From Spartobacteria bacterium (GTDB lineage: Bacteria; Verrucomicrobiota; Verrucomicrobiia; Chthoniobacterales; Terrimicrobiaceae), in the NCBI GenBank assembly GCA_947487745.1, contig CANKXQ010000023.1:1-11858 (forward strand): a DNA stretch of 11,858 nucleotides. The letters run 5' to 3'. The notes under the pieces were generated by a model that had not been told where the DNA came from, searched no databases, and worked only from the letters and a program-made list of their open reading frames with translations. Positions within the stretch are counted from its first letter, which is position 1. Each line of letters begins with the position of its first letter. Below are positions 1 through 9,870 of the stretch, one piece after another. The position numbers and the translations under genes were made by a program.

Positions 1-226
1 AGGCGATTTGGGAGCCGGAGTCCTTGAGCGTGAAGTAGGCGGGGCCGGATGACTGGCGTCTGAGGTTTGAGATTTCGCCTTCGACCCAGACTTCGCCGAT
101 GCCGTTTTCGAGGAGTCCGCGCACCTTGCGGGTGAGCGCGGTGACGCTGAGGATGGCCGGTTCGGCGGGCTTGGGGGCTGGCTTGGGTTTGGAAATGGTG
201 CCCTTCAGGTCGAAGTCGAGTTGCAT
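1..226 (-). CDS. xseA: Exodeoxyribonuclease VII large subunit, N-terminal part
   Basis: I translated this from the ATG at 226-224 on the minus strand; 75 codons are visible before the window ends, so the C-terminal nuclease region is missing. After a Pro/Lys-rich leader (about residues 9-24) it reads [17 protein letters not shown], then [16 protein letters not shown] and [12 protein letters not shown]. This is the characteristic start of the XseA family: a Lxx-L-xx-LL helix followed by the OB-fold with WVEGEISN and the YFTLKD strand. Family knowledge: XseA with XseB forms exonuclease VII, a cytoplasmic enzyme that degrades single-stranded DNA from both ends and works in mismatch repair and lesion processing. 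The start overlaps the end of uvrC by 22 bp, and no Shine-Dalgarno site is visible, so translation is probably coupled to uvrC. The small subunit xseB is not in view. Confidence 0.93.
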   Translation of the reverse strand, partial: MQLDFDLKGTISKPKPAPKPAEPAILSVTALTRKVRGLLENGIGEVWVEGEISNLRRQSSGPAYFTLKDSGSQIA

Positions 227-1716
227 GGCGTGTTGTTGAGAGAGGAGTTGATGCGCTCGGCGAGGGTGAGGCTTATGCCTGGAACAGTGGCGATATCTTC
301 CGGGGCGAGGGATTTGAGGCGTTCCACGGAACCGAATTTTTCGAGCAGGGCGCGCTTGCGATTGGCGCTGACGCCGGGAATGGCATCCAGGAGGCTTTCC
401 CGGACGCGTTTTTTCAGCAGGAGGCTGTGGTAGCCATTCGCCGTGCGGTGCGCTTCGTCGCGGATGCGCTGGAGCAAGCGCAAGGCGCCGCTATCTTGGG
501 GAAGCCGCATCGGGAGCGGTCGGCCGGGGCGATGAATTTCCTCAAACTCCTTTGCCAGGCCGATGATTGGCACATTTTGCAGGCCGAGGCGGTTGAGTTC
601 GCCGCATGCGCTGGAGAGCTGACCGCGTCCGCCATCGACAATAATGAGGTCGGGTATGGCCGTGGCATTGGCATTTTCGGAATCGCGCAGGATGCGTCCG
701 TAGCGGCGGCGCACGACCTCGGCCATGCTGGCGAAGTCATCCTGTGTGGTCAGCCCCTTGATTCGATAAGTGCGGTAGCCGGCGCGGTCGGGAACGCCAT
801 CGCGAAAGCGGACCATCGAGGCCACGATGTGCGCCGATGAGATGTTCGAAATGTCGAAGCACTCCATAACGCGGGGTGGGGCAGGGAGTGCGAGCGCCTC
901 TTGAAGCGCGGTGACATCCGCTTCTGGGTTGATCGTTGTCGGCAGCGATTTGCGGGTGAATCTTGTGGTCGGGCGGGTTGTTGTTTTGAGGTCTTCGAGG
1001 AGATTGCGGAGTTGCGCGGCTTTTTCGAAATCCATCCTCTCGGCTGCGGCCTTCATTTCAGATTCGACCTGATCGAGCATTTCGCGGCCTTGGCCCTCGA
1101 GGAAGTCACAAGCGGCTTCCACGCGGGCGAGGTAATCCTCGCGGGTGGTCTTCCCGATGCAGGGAGCGCTGCAGTTTTTGATGACATGGTCGAGGCAATG
1201 TTTGTATTCCACCTCTCCCGGTTCGAGCGGACGGCAGGAGCGAATGCCGAACCGCTTGCGCATGGCCTCCAGAGTGCTGCGGAGGGCGCCGGCGTTGGCA
1301 AAAGGACCGAAATAGCGTGCTCCGTCTTCCTTGCGCAGGCGGGTGAGGGCAAAGCGGGGCATTGGCTCGGAGAGGTGGACGCGGACAAGGAGGAAGCGTT
1401 TGTCGTCACGGAAGCTGATGTTGTATTTCGGTCGGAATTCCTTGATGAGGCGTCCCTCGAAAAGCACGGCTTCGGCATCGCTGCGGACGATGTGGTATTC
1501 GAGGTTCCAGACGCTATCGATCAAGGCGCGTGTTTTGAGATCTGCCGAGAATTTGCGTGAGGGCATGAAATAACTGCCGACGCGTTTGCGCAGGTCGCGA
1601 GCTTTCCCGACATAAATGACATGGTCCAAGCGGTCGCGCATCACATACACGCCGGGCTTGTGCGGCATGTCGCGGAGAATTTTCTGAAAATCCGCGCGCG
1701 GCTTTTGGTTGCTCAT
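205..1716 (-). CDS. uvrC: Excinuclease ABC subunit UvrC, short form
   Basis: 503-residue UvrC, which makes the 3' and then 5' incisions beside a lesion bound by UvrB. The N-terminal GIY-YIG nuclease has PGVY at 21-24 and IYVGKA at 34-39. A Cys-containing segment ([14 protein letters not shown], about 173-186) precedes the UVR motif that contacts UvrB (about 214-243, with [11 protein letters not shown]). The RNase H-like domain keeps its catalytic acids and His: D288 in ECFDIS, D361 in IIVDGGRGQ and H423 in RDEAHR. Two helix-hairpin-helix repeats follow (about 442-495, IPGVS and VPGIS). UvrC is usually about 560-610 residues; here only about 45 residues separate UVR from D288, so a segment of roughly 90-100 residues seems absent. 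I chose the ATG at 1716 because the longer frame runs into recQ and the added residues are not UvrC-like; GTGAGG lies just upstream. It follows recQ by 40 bp and overlaps xseA by 22 bp. Confidence 0.96.
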   Translation of the reverse strand: MSNQKPRADFQKILRDMPHKPGVYVMRDRLDHVIYVGKARDLRKRVGSYFMPSRKFSADLKTRALIDSVWNLEYHIVRSDAEAVLFEGRLIKEFRPKYNISFRDDKRFLLVRVHLSEPMPRFALTRLRKEDGARYFGPFANAGALRSTLEAMRKRFGIRSCRPLEPGEVEYKHCLDHVIKNCSAPCIGKTTREDYLARVEAACDFLEGQGREMLDQVESEMKAAAERMDFEKAAQLRNLLEDLKTTTRPTTRFTRKSLPTTINPEADVTALQEALALPAPPRVMECFDISNISSAHIVASMVRFRDGVPDRAGYRTYRIKGLTTQDDFASMAEVVRRRYGRILRDSENANATAIPDLIIVDGGRGQLSSACGELNRLGLQNVPIIGLAKEFEEIHRPGRPLPMRLPQDSGALRLLQRIRDEAHRTANGYHSLLLKKRVRESLLDAIPGVSANRKRALLEKFGSVERLKSLAPEDIATVPGISLTLAERINSSLNNTPCNSTST

Positions 1717-1756
1717 GGCCTCACGATGAGGCATCGGCGTGCGCGGTGCAAGCGAG

Positions 1757-3691
1757 CTACAGGCAAACATCCAGATACTCGAGCACCTTGGAAAAGGGCA
1801 CGGATTCCAACCGGCCGAAAGCATCGTGGCGGGTCAGGCGGTCGCGCGTCACAGCAGGACTTGAAATGCCGCACAGGAAGCGTGCGAGTTGCCGCTTGGC
1901 GCGCAATGCTGCATGGCCCTCGGCGCGGAGGTTTTTGATCATCTCGGCATCCGAGTGGCTGATGTCGGCATCCATCCCTTTGGGCAGCGGCATGGCCTTT
2001 TCGCCCCGGCAGCGTCCGCAGGATCCGCAGTCCGAGTCCATCTTTTCACCGAAGTAGGCGAGAAGGCGACGAACCGAGCATCCGGGTGCGGATGCAAACT
2101 CGACGATGCCATCCAGGCGCGCCATGTCCTGCTTTTCGCGGGATGTGAAAAGCCCGTGGAGCCAGGTGGCGATCTCGCGGGGATTTCGTTCCTTGGCTCC
2201 CGCCAGCAGGCGGAACTTGTGGCGCAGACCGGAGGGCTTGATTTCGATATCCCCCGCCTCTTCGAGATAGCTCAGGGCTTTGAGAATGCGTTCGCGGGAT
2301 TCACCGATCTTTTCGGCGGCGGCATCCGGTTCGATGGTGAGGAGGCGCGTGCCGCGTTTTCCCGAGGCGAAGAGATTTTTGAGGAATCTTTGCCTCTCTG
2401 GCGTGTGTCCAGCGATGACGCGATCCTCGGGATGGCGGAAGGCGATTTGCAGGGTCGCGTAAAAGAGGCCTGCCGGTTCGAGGATTTTTTCTTTTTCGAG
2501 GTAAGTGATGACGGTTTCCAGGACGAGCGGGCGGATGTCCGTGGTTCGGGAAATGTCGTAGCGGCTGATGTCGAATTCATCGCCTTGGCGGAGGAGGTGG
2601 TCCACGAGATGGCGCAGGGCCTGCTCTTCCGGTGTGTCGCCTAGGATGAAGTTTTGGAGGACGGTGAGGTCGTCGGCGCAGGCGAGCATCTCGCAATGCG
2701 AGTCTTTGCCATCGCGGCCCGCGCGACCGATCTCTTGTTGGTAGTTCTCGAGGGTCTTCGGGAGGTTGAAATGAAAGACGGCGCGGATATCGGCTTTATC
2801 GATTCCCATGCCGAAGGCAATCGTGGCCACAATGACATCGCAGCGGCCTTGCATGAAATCATCCTGCGCGGCGGCGCGCACATCATTTGCAAGGCCGGCG
2901 TGGTAGGCCCTCGCGCGGATGCCTGCTCGTTGCAGGCTGCCGGCGACGCTCTCCGCCGTGTGCTGGAGGGTCACATAGACAATGGCCGGGAAGGGTTTCT
3001 TTTGGACGAGTCGATCGATGAGCAAGTGCAAGCGCTTGTCCGCTGCAACCGGGGTGATGTGCAGGCCCAGGTTGGGTCGGTGGAAGGAGGTCTGCACATG
3101 GTCTCCCTTGGCGATGCGGAAGGCTTCGCGGATTTCCTTCGAAACGGTAGGCGTTGCTGTGGCCGTGAGCGCCAGAACACGCGGAATGCGGAATTTTTTC
3201 GCCAGAGCGGCGAGGCGGAGATACTCGGGGCGGAAATTGTGTCCCCATTCCGAAATGCAGTGGGCCTCATCGATGGCAAGCATGCTGATGTTCGCCCGCT
3301 TGATCTTTGCGACGAAGGTCTCGCTGACAAAACGCTCGGGAGCGACATAGAGAAGCTTGAGTTTTCCGCATGCGAGTCCTTCGTAAATGGAAGCCGTTTC
3401 CGCTGGAGTCAGCGTGGAATCAAGGCGTGCTGCGGCAATCCCGCGTTTTTGCAGCACATCGACTTGGTCTTTCATGAGTGCGATCAGCGGCGAGACGACC
3501 AAGGTGACCCCATCCATGAGAATGGCTGGCAGTTGGTAGCACAGCGATTTGCCGCCTCCGGTCGGAAAAACGGCCAGTGCCGAACGTCGCGCAAGGAGGG
3601 TTTCTACGACCTGCCTCTGGCCCTGCCTGAAATGAGCATGGCCGAAGTGCTTGAGGAGTTCGGCATCGAGGTCGTGGTGTGGAGGTTCCAT
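1757..3691 (-). CDS. recQ: ATP-dependent DNA helicase RecQ
   Basis: 644-residue superfamily 2 3'-5' helicase of the RecQ family, acting on forked, gapped and recombination intermediates. Visible motifs in order: motif 0 (FRQGQRQ, about 21-27), Walker A (PTGGGKS, K48), DEAH box (141-144, in AIDEAHCISEWGH), LTATATP (about 176-182), SFHRPNL (202-208) and motif VI (QEIGRAGRDG, 319-328). A winged-helix-like region (about 370-500) comes before the zinc site, formed by C538, C555, C558 and C561 (CGSCGRC). The last 80 residues form a compact tail with RQLARFLCGISSP. The order winged helix then zinc differs from E. coli RecQ but fits a subgroup I recall from Bacteroidetes and relatives. I chose the ATG at 3691 because upstream in-frame codons run back through the gyrA terminator and look non-protein. 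No clear Shine-Dalgarno site is present. It appears to head a recQ-uvrC-xseA repair operon; any promoter must lie in the roughly 50 bp after the terminator, where only weak candidates are visible. Confidence 0.96.
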   Translation of the reverse strand: MEPPHHDLDAELLKHFGHAHFRQGQRQVVETLLARRSALAVFPTGGGKSLCYQLPAILMDGVTLVVSPLIALMKDQVDVLQKRGIAAARLDSTLTPAETASIYEGLACGKLKLLYVAPERFVSETFVAKIKRANISMLAIDEAHCISEWGHNFRPEYLRLAALAKKFRIPRVLALTATATPTVSKEIREAFRIAKGDHVQTSFHRPNLGLHITPVAADKRLHLLIDRLVQKKPFPAIVYVTLQHTAESVAGSLQRAGIRARAYHAGLANDVRAAAQDDFMQGRCDVIVATIAFGMGIDKADIRAVFHFNLPKTLENYQQEIGRAGRDGKDSHCEMLACADDLTVLQNFILGDTPEEQALRHLVDHLLRQGDEFDISRYDISRTTDIRPLVLETVITYLEKEKILEPAGLFYATLQIAFRHPEDRVIAGHTPERQRFLKNLFASGKRGTRLLTIEPDAAAEKIGESRERILKALSYLEEAGDIEIKPSGLRHKFRLLAGAKERNPREIATWLHGLFTSREKQDMARLDGIVEFASAPGCSVRRLLAYFGEKMDSDCGSCGRCRGEKAMPLPKGMDADISHSDAEMIKNLRAEGHAALRAKRQLARFLCGISSPAVTRDRLTRHDAFGRLESVPFSKVLEYLDVCL

Positions 3692-3740
3692 TTCGCGGGC
3701 ACAATAGAGCCCAGTGGGCACGATTCGGCAATCTTGGGTG

Positions 3741-3782
3741 AAAAACAAAAAAAGAGGGATTCGACGCGCGAATCCCTCTTTT
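3741..3782 (-). terminator. Intrinsic terminator of the gyrase operon
   Basis: A perfect 14-bp inverted repeat (arms 3750-3763 and 3769-3782, AAAAGAGGGATTCG and its complement) surrounds a 5-nt loop. Read on the minus strand the hairpin is followed at once by a T-rich run (3749-3741, TTTGTTTTT), the classic Rho-independent layout. It begins 25 nt after the gyrA stop codon. On the plus strand the trailing T run is short (TTTT, then GG), and no plus-strand gene ends here, so it serves gyrA. It separates the gyrase operon from the recQ-uvrC-xseA cluster. Confidence 0.93.
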
Positions 3783-3807
3783 GGCAAATCAAGCTGAAGC
3801 GTTGATT

Positions 3808-6375
3808 CTATGATGCGACTTCGGGCGCGGGCTCCTCGTCCTCCTTATCACTGACGACCGGGGCGATGCCTTGGAGGACTTCGGCGGCGCGGAGGTCGAT
3901 GAGTTTCACGCCTTGGGCATTGCGGCCGGTTTCGCGGATTTCTTTGATGCGGGTGCGGACCATTTTGCCTTTGTTCGTGATGAGCATGAGCTCGTCGTCG
4001 TCGCGGACGGTGAGGGCACCGGCAACGCCACCGGTTTTTTCGGTGGTTTTCATGGTGATGATGCCTTTGCCGCCACGGCCTTGGAGGCGGTATTCCTCGA
4101 AGCTCGTGCGTTTTCCGAAGCCGTTCTCTCCAGCTACGAGGAGTAGGCAGTCCTTGTTTACCACAGCTGTGCCCACGATGTAGTCGCCTTTGTCAGGGCG
4201 GATGCCCCAGACGCCGACCGTGTTGCGGCCTTGGTCGCGGAGTTCCTCTTCGGTGAAGCGGATGCTCATGCCTTCGTGGGTGATGAGGACGATCTCGTCG
4301 TGGCCAGTGGTGAGCTTGCAGTCGATGAGGCGGTCGCCTTCCTCGATCTGAATGGCGATGATGCCGCCTTTGCGGATGTTTTTAAAATCGTTGAGGTTTG
4401 ATTTTTTGACAATGCCGCTGCGTGTGGCGAAGAGGATGTGGAGGTTTTCATTCCAGGTCTCCTCGTCGGTTTTCTGGCCTTGGACGCGGATGGTGGCGGC
4501 GATTTTTTCGTCCTGCTTGAGTTCGAGAAGGTTTGCGATCGAACGGCCTTTGCTGGCACGGGAGCCTTCGGGAATTTCAAACACGCGCTCGACATAGCAA
4601 CGGCCGCTCTCGGTGAAGAACATGAGGTAGTCGTGCGTGGTGGCGGTGAAGAGATACTCGACGAAGTCGCTGTCCTCTTCCTTCTCGGCCTCGCGGGCGG
4701 TCATGCCGATGACGCCTTTGCCGCCGCGTTTCTGGGCGCGGAAGGAACTGACGAGCGTGCGTTTTATAAAGCCGTTGTGGGTGAGAGTAACGATGACACC
4801 TTCGTTGGCGATGAGGTCTTCGATGGCCATCTCGCCTTGCTCAGGAACGATCTGTGTGCGGCGCGGGGTGGCGTATTTTCTTTGGATCTCGCGGAGCTCG
4901 TCTTTGATGATTGTGAGGACGCGTTTCTCGCGGGCGAGGATGTCCATGAGATCCTTGATGGTGGCGATGAGGGCGTCGTATTCGCTCTTGATGCTGTCGC
5001 GCTCCATGCCGGTGAGTTGGTAGAGGCGGAGGTCAAGGATGTGGCCGACCTGCTTCTCGGTGAAGCGGTATTTGCCATCAACGATGCGGCCCTCGCTGCG
5101 GATGAGGATGCCGATTTGCTCGACGGCTTTTTGGGTCCAGCCGAGGGCCATGAGCTTTTGCTTGGCGTCGTCGCGGTCCTTCGAGTCGCGGATGATTTTG
5201 ATGAAGTCGTCGAGGTTGGCGAGGGCGATGAGGTAGCCTTCGAGCTTCTCACATTCGACTTCGGCTTCGTTGAGAAGGAAGCGGGTGCGGCGCAGAATGA
5301 CTTCACGGCGGTGCTCGATGTAGCAGGTGTTGGCGTCCTTCAGCGAAAGGAGCTTTGGCTTGCCGCGGTCGATCGCGAGCATGTTCGTGCTGAAAGAAGA
5401 CTCCAGCGCGGTGTGCTTGTAGAGATTGTTGATGATGACCTTCGGATTGCCGTCACGCTTCAGATCGATGACAACGCGGGTGTCCTCGGCGCTCTCGTCG
5501 CGCACATCGCTGATGCCGGTGAGGACTTTCTCCGTCACGAGTTCGGCGATGCGTTTGACCAACTCGGCGCGGTTCACATTGTAGGGAATCTCCGTGATGA
5601 CGATGCTCTCGCGTCCGCCCTTGCCTTCCTCGACGCCCATGCGGCCACGCACGCGCACGGATCCGCGACCAGTCTCGAAATACGAGCGAATGCCGGTCAT
5701 GCCTTGAATCAGGCAGCCAGTCGGGAAGTCCGGGCCTTTTACATAAGCCATGAGCCCTTCGATGGTGATCGAGGGATCATCAATCTGTGCGCAGATGCCG
5801 TCGATGCACTCGCCGAGATTGTGCGGTGGCATGTTGGTCGCCATACCCACGGCGATGCCTGTGCCGCCGTTGACGAGGAGGTTTGGGAAAGCTGCTGGAA
5901 AAACGGCGGGCTCTGTGCGGGTCTCGTCGTAGTTCGGATTGAAGTCAACCGTGCCTTTGTCCATGTCGGTCATGAGCGCTGCGCCGAGGTGCTGGAGGCG
6001 GGCCTCGGTGTAACGCATGGACGCTGGCGGATCGCCTTCCACCGAGCCGAAGTTCCCTTGGCCGTCCACGAGCATGTCGCGCATTGCCCAGGGTTGCGCC
6101 ATGTGGACGAGGGTCGGATAAATCGCCTGGTCGCCGTGCGGGTGGTAGTTGCCCATCGTTTCACCGACGATTTTCGCGCACTTGAGGTGCTTGCGGTTTG
6201 GCTGGACGCCAAGTTCGTTCATCGCAAAAAGAATGCGGCGCTGCGAGGGCTTGAGGCCATCGCGCGCATCAGGCAGGGCGCGGGAGATGATGACGGACAT
6301 CGAGTAGTCGAGGAACGACTTCGACATCTCCTCGGACACATTTACGAGTTCGACTTTTTCGTTTTGGGTATACAT
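3808..6375 (-). CDS. gyrA: DNA gyrase subunit A
   Basis: 855-residue GyrA, the breakage-reunion subunit of DNA gyrase, which uses GyrB-driven ATP hydrolysis to add negative supercoils. The catalytic tyrosine is Y122 ([10 protein letters not shown]), at the same number as in E. coli. The N-terminal winged-helix/tower core is followed by a C-terminal beta-pinwheel containing a GyrA box, QKRGGKG at 548-554, which marks gyrase rather than topoisomerase IV. The tail is acidic ([11 protein letters not shown]). In the quinolone-resistance region ([10 protein letters not shown], 78-87) the usual Ser83 is Gln and the usual Asp/Glu87 is Pro. The ATG at 6375 gives the standard N-terminus; the sequence before it (CTTAATCC) has no Shine-Dalgarno site, and the PIN-toxin stop lies only 3 nt upstream, so initiation is probably coupled. 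Being downstream of gyrB and the toxin-antitoxin pair and followed by a strong terminator, it is the last gene of that operon. Confidence 0.98.
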   Translation of the reverse strand: MYTQNEKVELVNVSEEMSKSFLDYSMSVIISRALPDARDGLKPSQRRILFAMNELGVQPNRKHLKCAKIVGETMGNYHPHGDQAIYPTLVHMAQPWAMRDMLVDGQGNFGSVEGDPPASMRYTEARLQHLGAALMTDMDKGTVDFNPNYDETRTEPAVFPAAFPNLLVNGGTGIAVGMATNMPPHNLGECIDGICAQIDDPSITIEGLMAYVKGPDFPTGCLIQGMTGIRSYFETGRGSVRVRGRMGVEEGKGGRESIVITEIPYNVNRAELVKRIAELVTEKVLTGISDVRDESAEDTRVVIDLKRDGNPKVIINNLYKHTALESSFSTNMLAIDRGKPKLLSLKDANTCYIEHRREVILRRTRFLLNEAEVECEKLEGYLIALANLDDFIKIIRDSKDRDDAKQKLMALGWTQKAVEQIGILIRSEGRIVDGKYRFTEKQVGHILDLRLYQLTGMERDSIKSEYDALIATIKDLMDILAREKRVLTIIKDELREIQRKYATPRRTQIVPEQGEMAIEDLIANEGVIVTLTHNGFIKRTLVSSFRAQKRGGKGVIGMTAREAEKEEDSDFVEYLFTATTHDYLMFFTESGRCYVERVFEIPEGSRASKGRSIANLLELKQDEKIAATIRVQGQKTDEETWNENLHILFATRSGIVKKSNLNDFKNIRKGGIIAIQIEEGDRLIDCKLTTGHDEIVLITHEGMSIRFTEEELRDQGRNTVGVWGIRPDKGDYIVGTAVVNKDCLLLVAGENGFGKRTSFEEYRLQGRGGKGIITMKTTEKTGGVAGALTVRDDDELMLITNKGKMVRTRIKEIRETGRNAQGVKLIDLRAAEVLQGIAPVVSDKEDEEPAPEVAS

Positions 6376-6378
6376 GGA

Positions 6379-6813
6379 TTAAGTGGGCAGTGTTTCGGGA
6401 AAGAGTGGGATGTGTAGCTTTGTCGCGGCGGCACGCATACGACCATCGGTGGCGCAAAGGGGGAAGTCCCTGGAGAGGTCGCAAGCCGCGAGGTGTATGG
6501 CGTCGAGCGTCCGCAAGGCCACAGCGGGATGACAAAATTCAATTAGGGATTGGGCTCTGGAATAGACTGGAGAATCCAACGGAATGATCAAAATCTGCTC
6601 GTCAGCGACTTTCTCTTGAAAAATGCGCAATGCAGCAACGCGCTGTTTTTCGTTGATGATTTTGGTCCGCGCCTTGGAAAGCAGGGCGGATCCGACCTCG
6701 ACCAGAGAAAGTTCTGATGTGTGCAGCACGATGCCGGAAAGCGCTTTTTGAAAGAAATCGCTGAGCTCTTCCCGGATCAACATTTTTACAATGATCGCGC
6801 TGTCTATATACAT
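6379..6813 (-). CDS. PIN-domain RNase toxin, VapC-like
   Basis: 144-residue PIN-domain protein, the size and form of a VapC-type toxin, a Mg-dependent endoribonuclease that typically cuts tRNA or rRNA. The acidic active-site set is visible: D4 (MYIDSAIIVKML), E39 (ELSLVEVGSAL; E34 is also near), D104 (RTLDAIHLAA, a hallmark PIN motif) and D123 (CATDGRM). I chose the ATG at 6813: it sits at the usual place before YIDS, it is preceded by AGGGG with a 6-nt spacer, and it overlaps the antitoxin stop by one base (TGATG). The longer frame starting at 6876 adds 21 Arg/Pro-rich residues that are only the antitoxin gene read in another frame. The stop codon is 3 nt before gyrA. All catalytic acids are kept, so it should be active. 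The substrate cannot be read from the sequence. Confidence 0.9.
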   Translation of the reverse strand: MYIDSAIIVKMLIREELSDFFQKALSGIVLHTSELSLVEVGSALLSKARTKIINEKQRVAALRIFQEKVADEQILIIPLDSPVYSRAQSLIEFCHPAVALRTLDAIHLAACDLSRDFPLCATDGRMRAAATKLHIPLFPETLPT

Positions 6814-7145
6814 CACCAACCCCTGGAATCGCGGTCCTCGCGGATGATTTCTTCGGCGGTAGGGCCGCCGCGCCATGGTGGCATTTTAGCCAAGTGCGCT
6901 TCGGTTCCCGTGAATGGCTTGCCACGCCTCTTGGATTCTGGCGATACGATCCGCGCCTTTGGCTTGCCTCCGCTGGTGATTGTGATTTCGCGACCGCCAG
7001 CAACTAACTCGAGCAATGCAGATAAATGTGCTTTTGCGGAGCGGACGCTGATGGTCCACCCAAGATTGGGAGTCACTAAGATTTGCTTTAGAACAGGTGA
7101 AGGCTTGTCACCAAGGCTCTCGAGGTCATTGATAGATGTTTTCAT
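6813..7145 (-). CDS. Phd/YefM-type antitoxin, partner of the PIN toxin
   Basis: 110-residue protein with the Phd/YefM fold signature at about 31-68: TISVRSAKAHLSALLELV followed by GGREITITSGGKPKARIVSP. This domain dimerises, binds the operon's own operator and represses. The C-terminal tail (about 75-110, PWRGGPTAEEIIREDRDSRGW region) is charged and Trp-rich, as in antitoxins whose disordered tail plugs the PIN active site. It has about 28 extra residues before the Phd domain; family members usually begin only a few residues before ISV. A GTG at residue 24 (VTPNLGW) is an alternative start, but the ATG at 7145 is the only in-frame ATG ahead of the domain. No Shine-Dalgarno site is visible. 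It starts 31 nt after the gyrB stop and overlaps the toxin start by one base, the usual antitoxin-first order. Confidence 0.88.
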   Translation of the reverse strand: MKTSINDLESLGDKPSPVLKQILVTPNLGWTISVRSAKAHLSALLELVAGGREITITSGGKPKARIVSPESKRRGKPFTGTEAHLAKMPPWRGGPTAEEIIREDRDSRGW

Positions 7146-7171
7146 GTCACAATGTAGTCACACGTGGTCAC
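7146..7171 (-). promoter_or_regulatory. Three phased GTGAC repeats before the antitoxin
   Basis: On the minus strand GTGAC occurs at 7171-7167, 7161-7157 and 7150-7146, with starts 10 and 11 bp apart, about one helical turn each. The first two extend to GTGACYAC. The last ends directly at the antitoxin ATG. The repeats fill almost the whole 31-bp gap between gyrB and the antitoxin gene. Phd-type antitoxins autoregulate by binding close to their own start, so this is a candidate operator; that role is inferred. No recognisable -10/-35 pair fits inside the gap. Confidence 0.4.
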
Positions 7172-7176
7172 GCGCG

Positions 7177-9836
<2,660 letters not shown>

Positions 9837-9870
9837 ACCTTTTTTCTCGCAATGGCCACAGGATATTGGG

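Noticed and set aside
1717..1824. An N-terminal extension of uvrC starting at 1824
   Set aside because: The added 36 residues overlap the end of recQ and do not look like UvrC; the GIY-YIG domain needs only the start at 1716.
3692..3787. An N-terminal extension of recQ starting at 3787
   Set aside because: It is the gyrA terminator hairpin read as protein; RecQ homology begins after the ATG at 3691.
2654..3805. A 383-codon plus-strand frame opposite recQ, with similar frames opposite uvrC (901-1560) and gyrB (8224-9126, 9166-9774)
   Set aside because: Each lies entirely or almost entirely antisense to a well-supported gene and reads as codon-complement sequence without domains.
4438..6417. 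A 659-codon open frame on the plus strand opposite gyrA
   Set aside because: It mirrors the gyrA codons in a GC-rich gene, is low in complexity (rich in Asp, Glu, Ala, Val, Leu), has no recognisable family and no start signal. gyrA on the other strand is certain.
6379..7145. A gyrase-poison toxin of the CcdB or ParE kind, suggested by the gyrase context
   Set aside because: The toxin has the four-acid PIN signature of an RNase and no CcdB or ParE features; the gyrase link is positional only.
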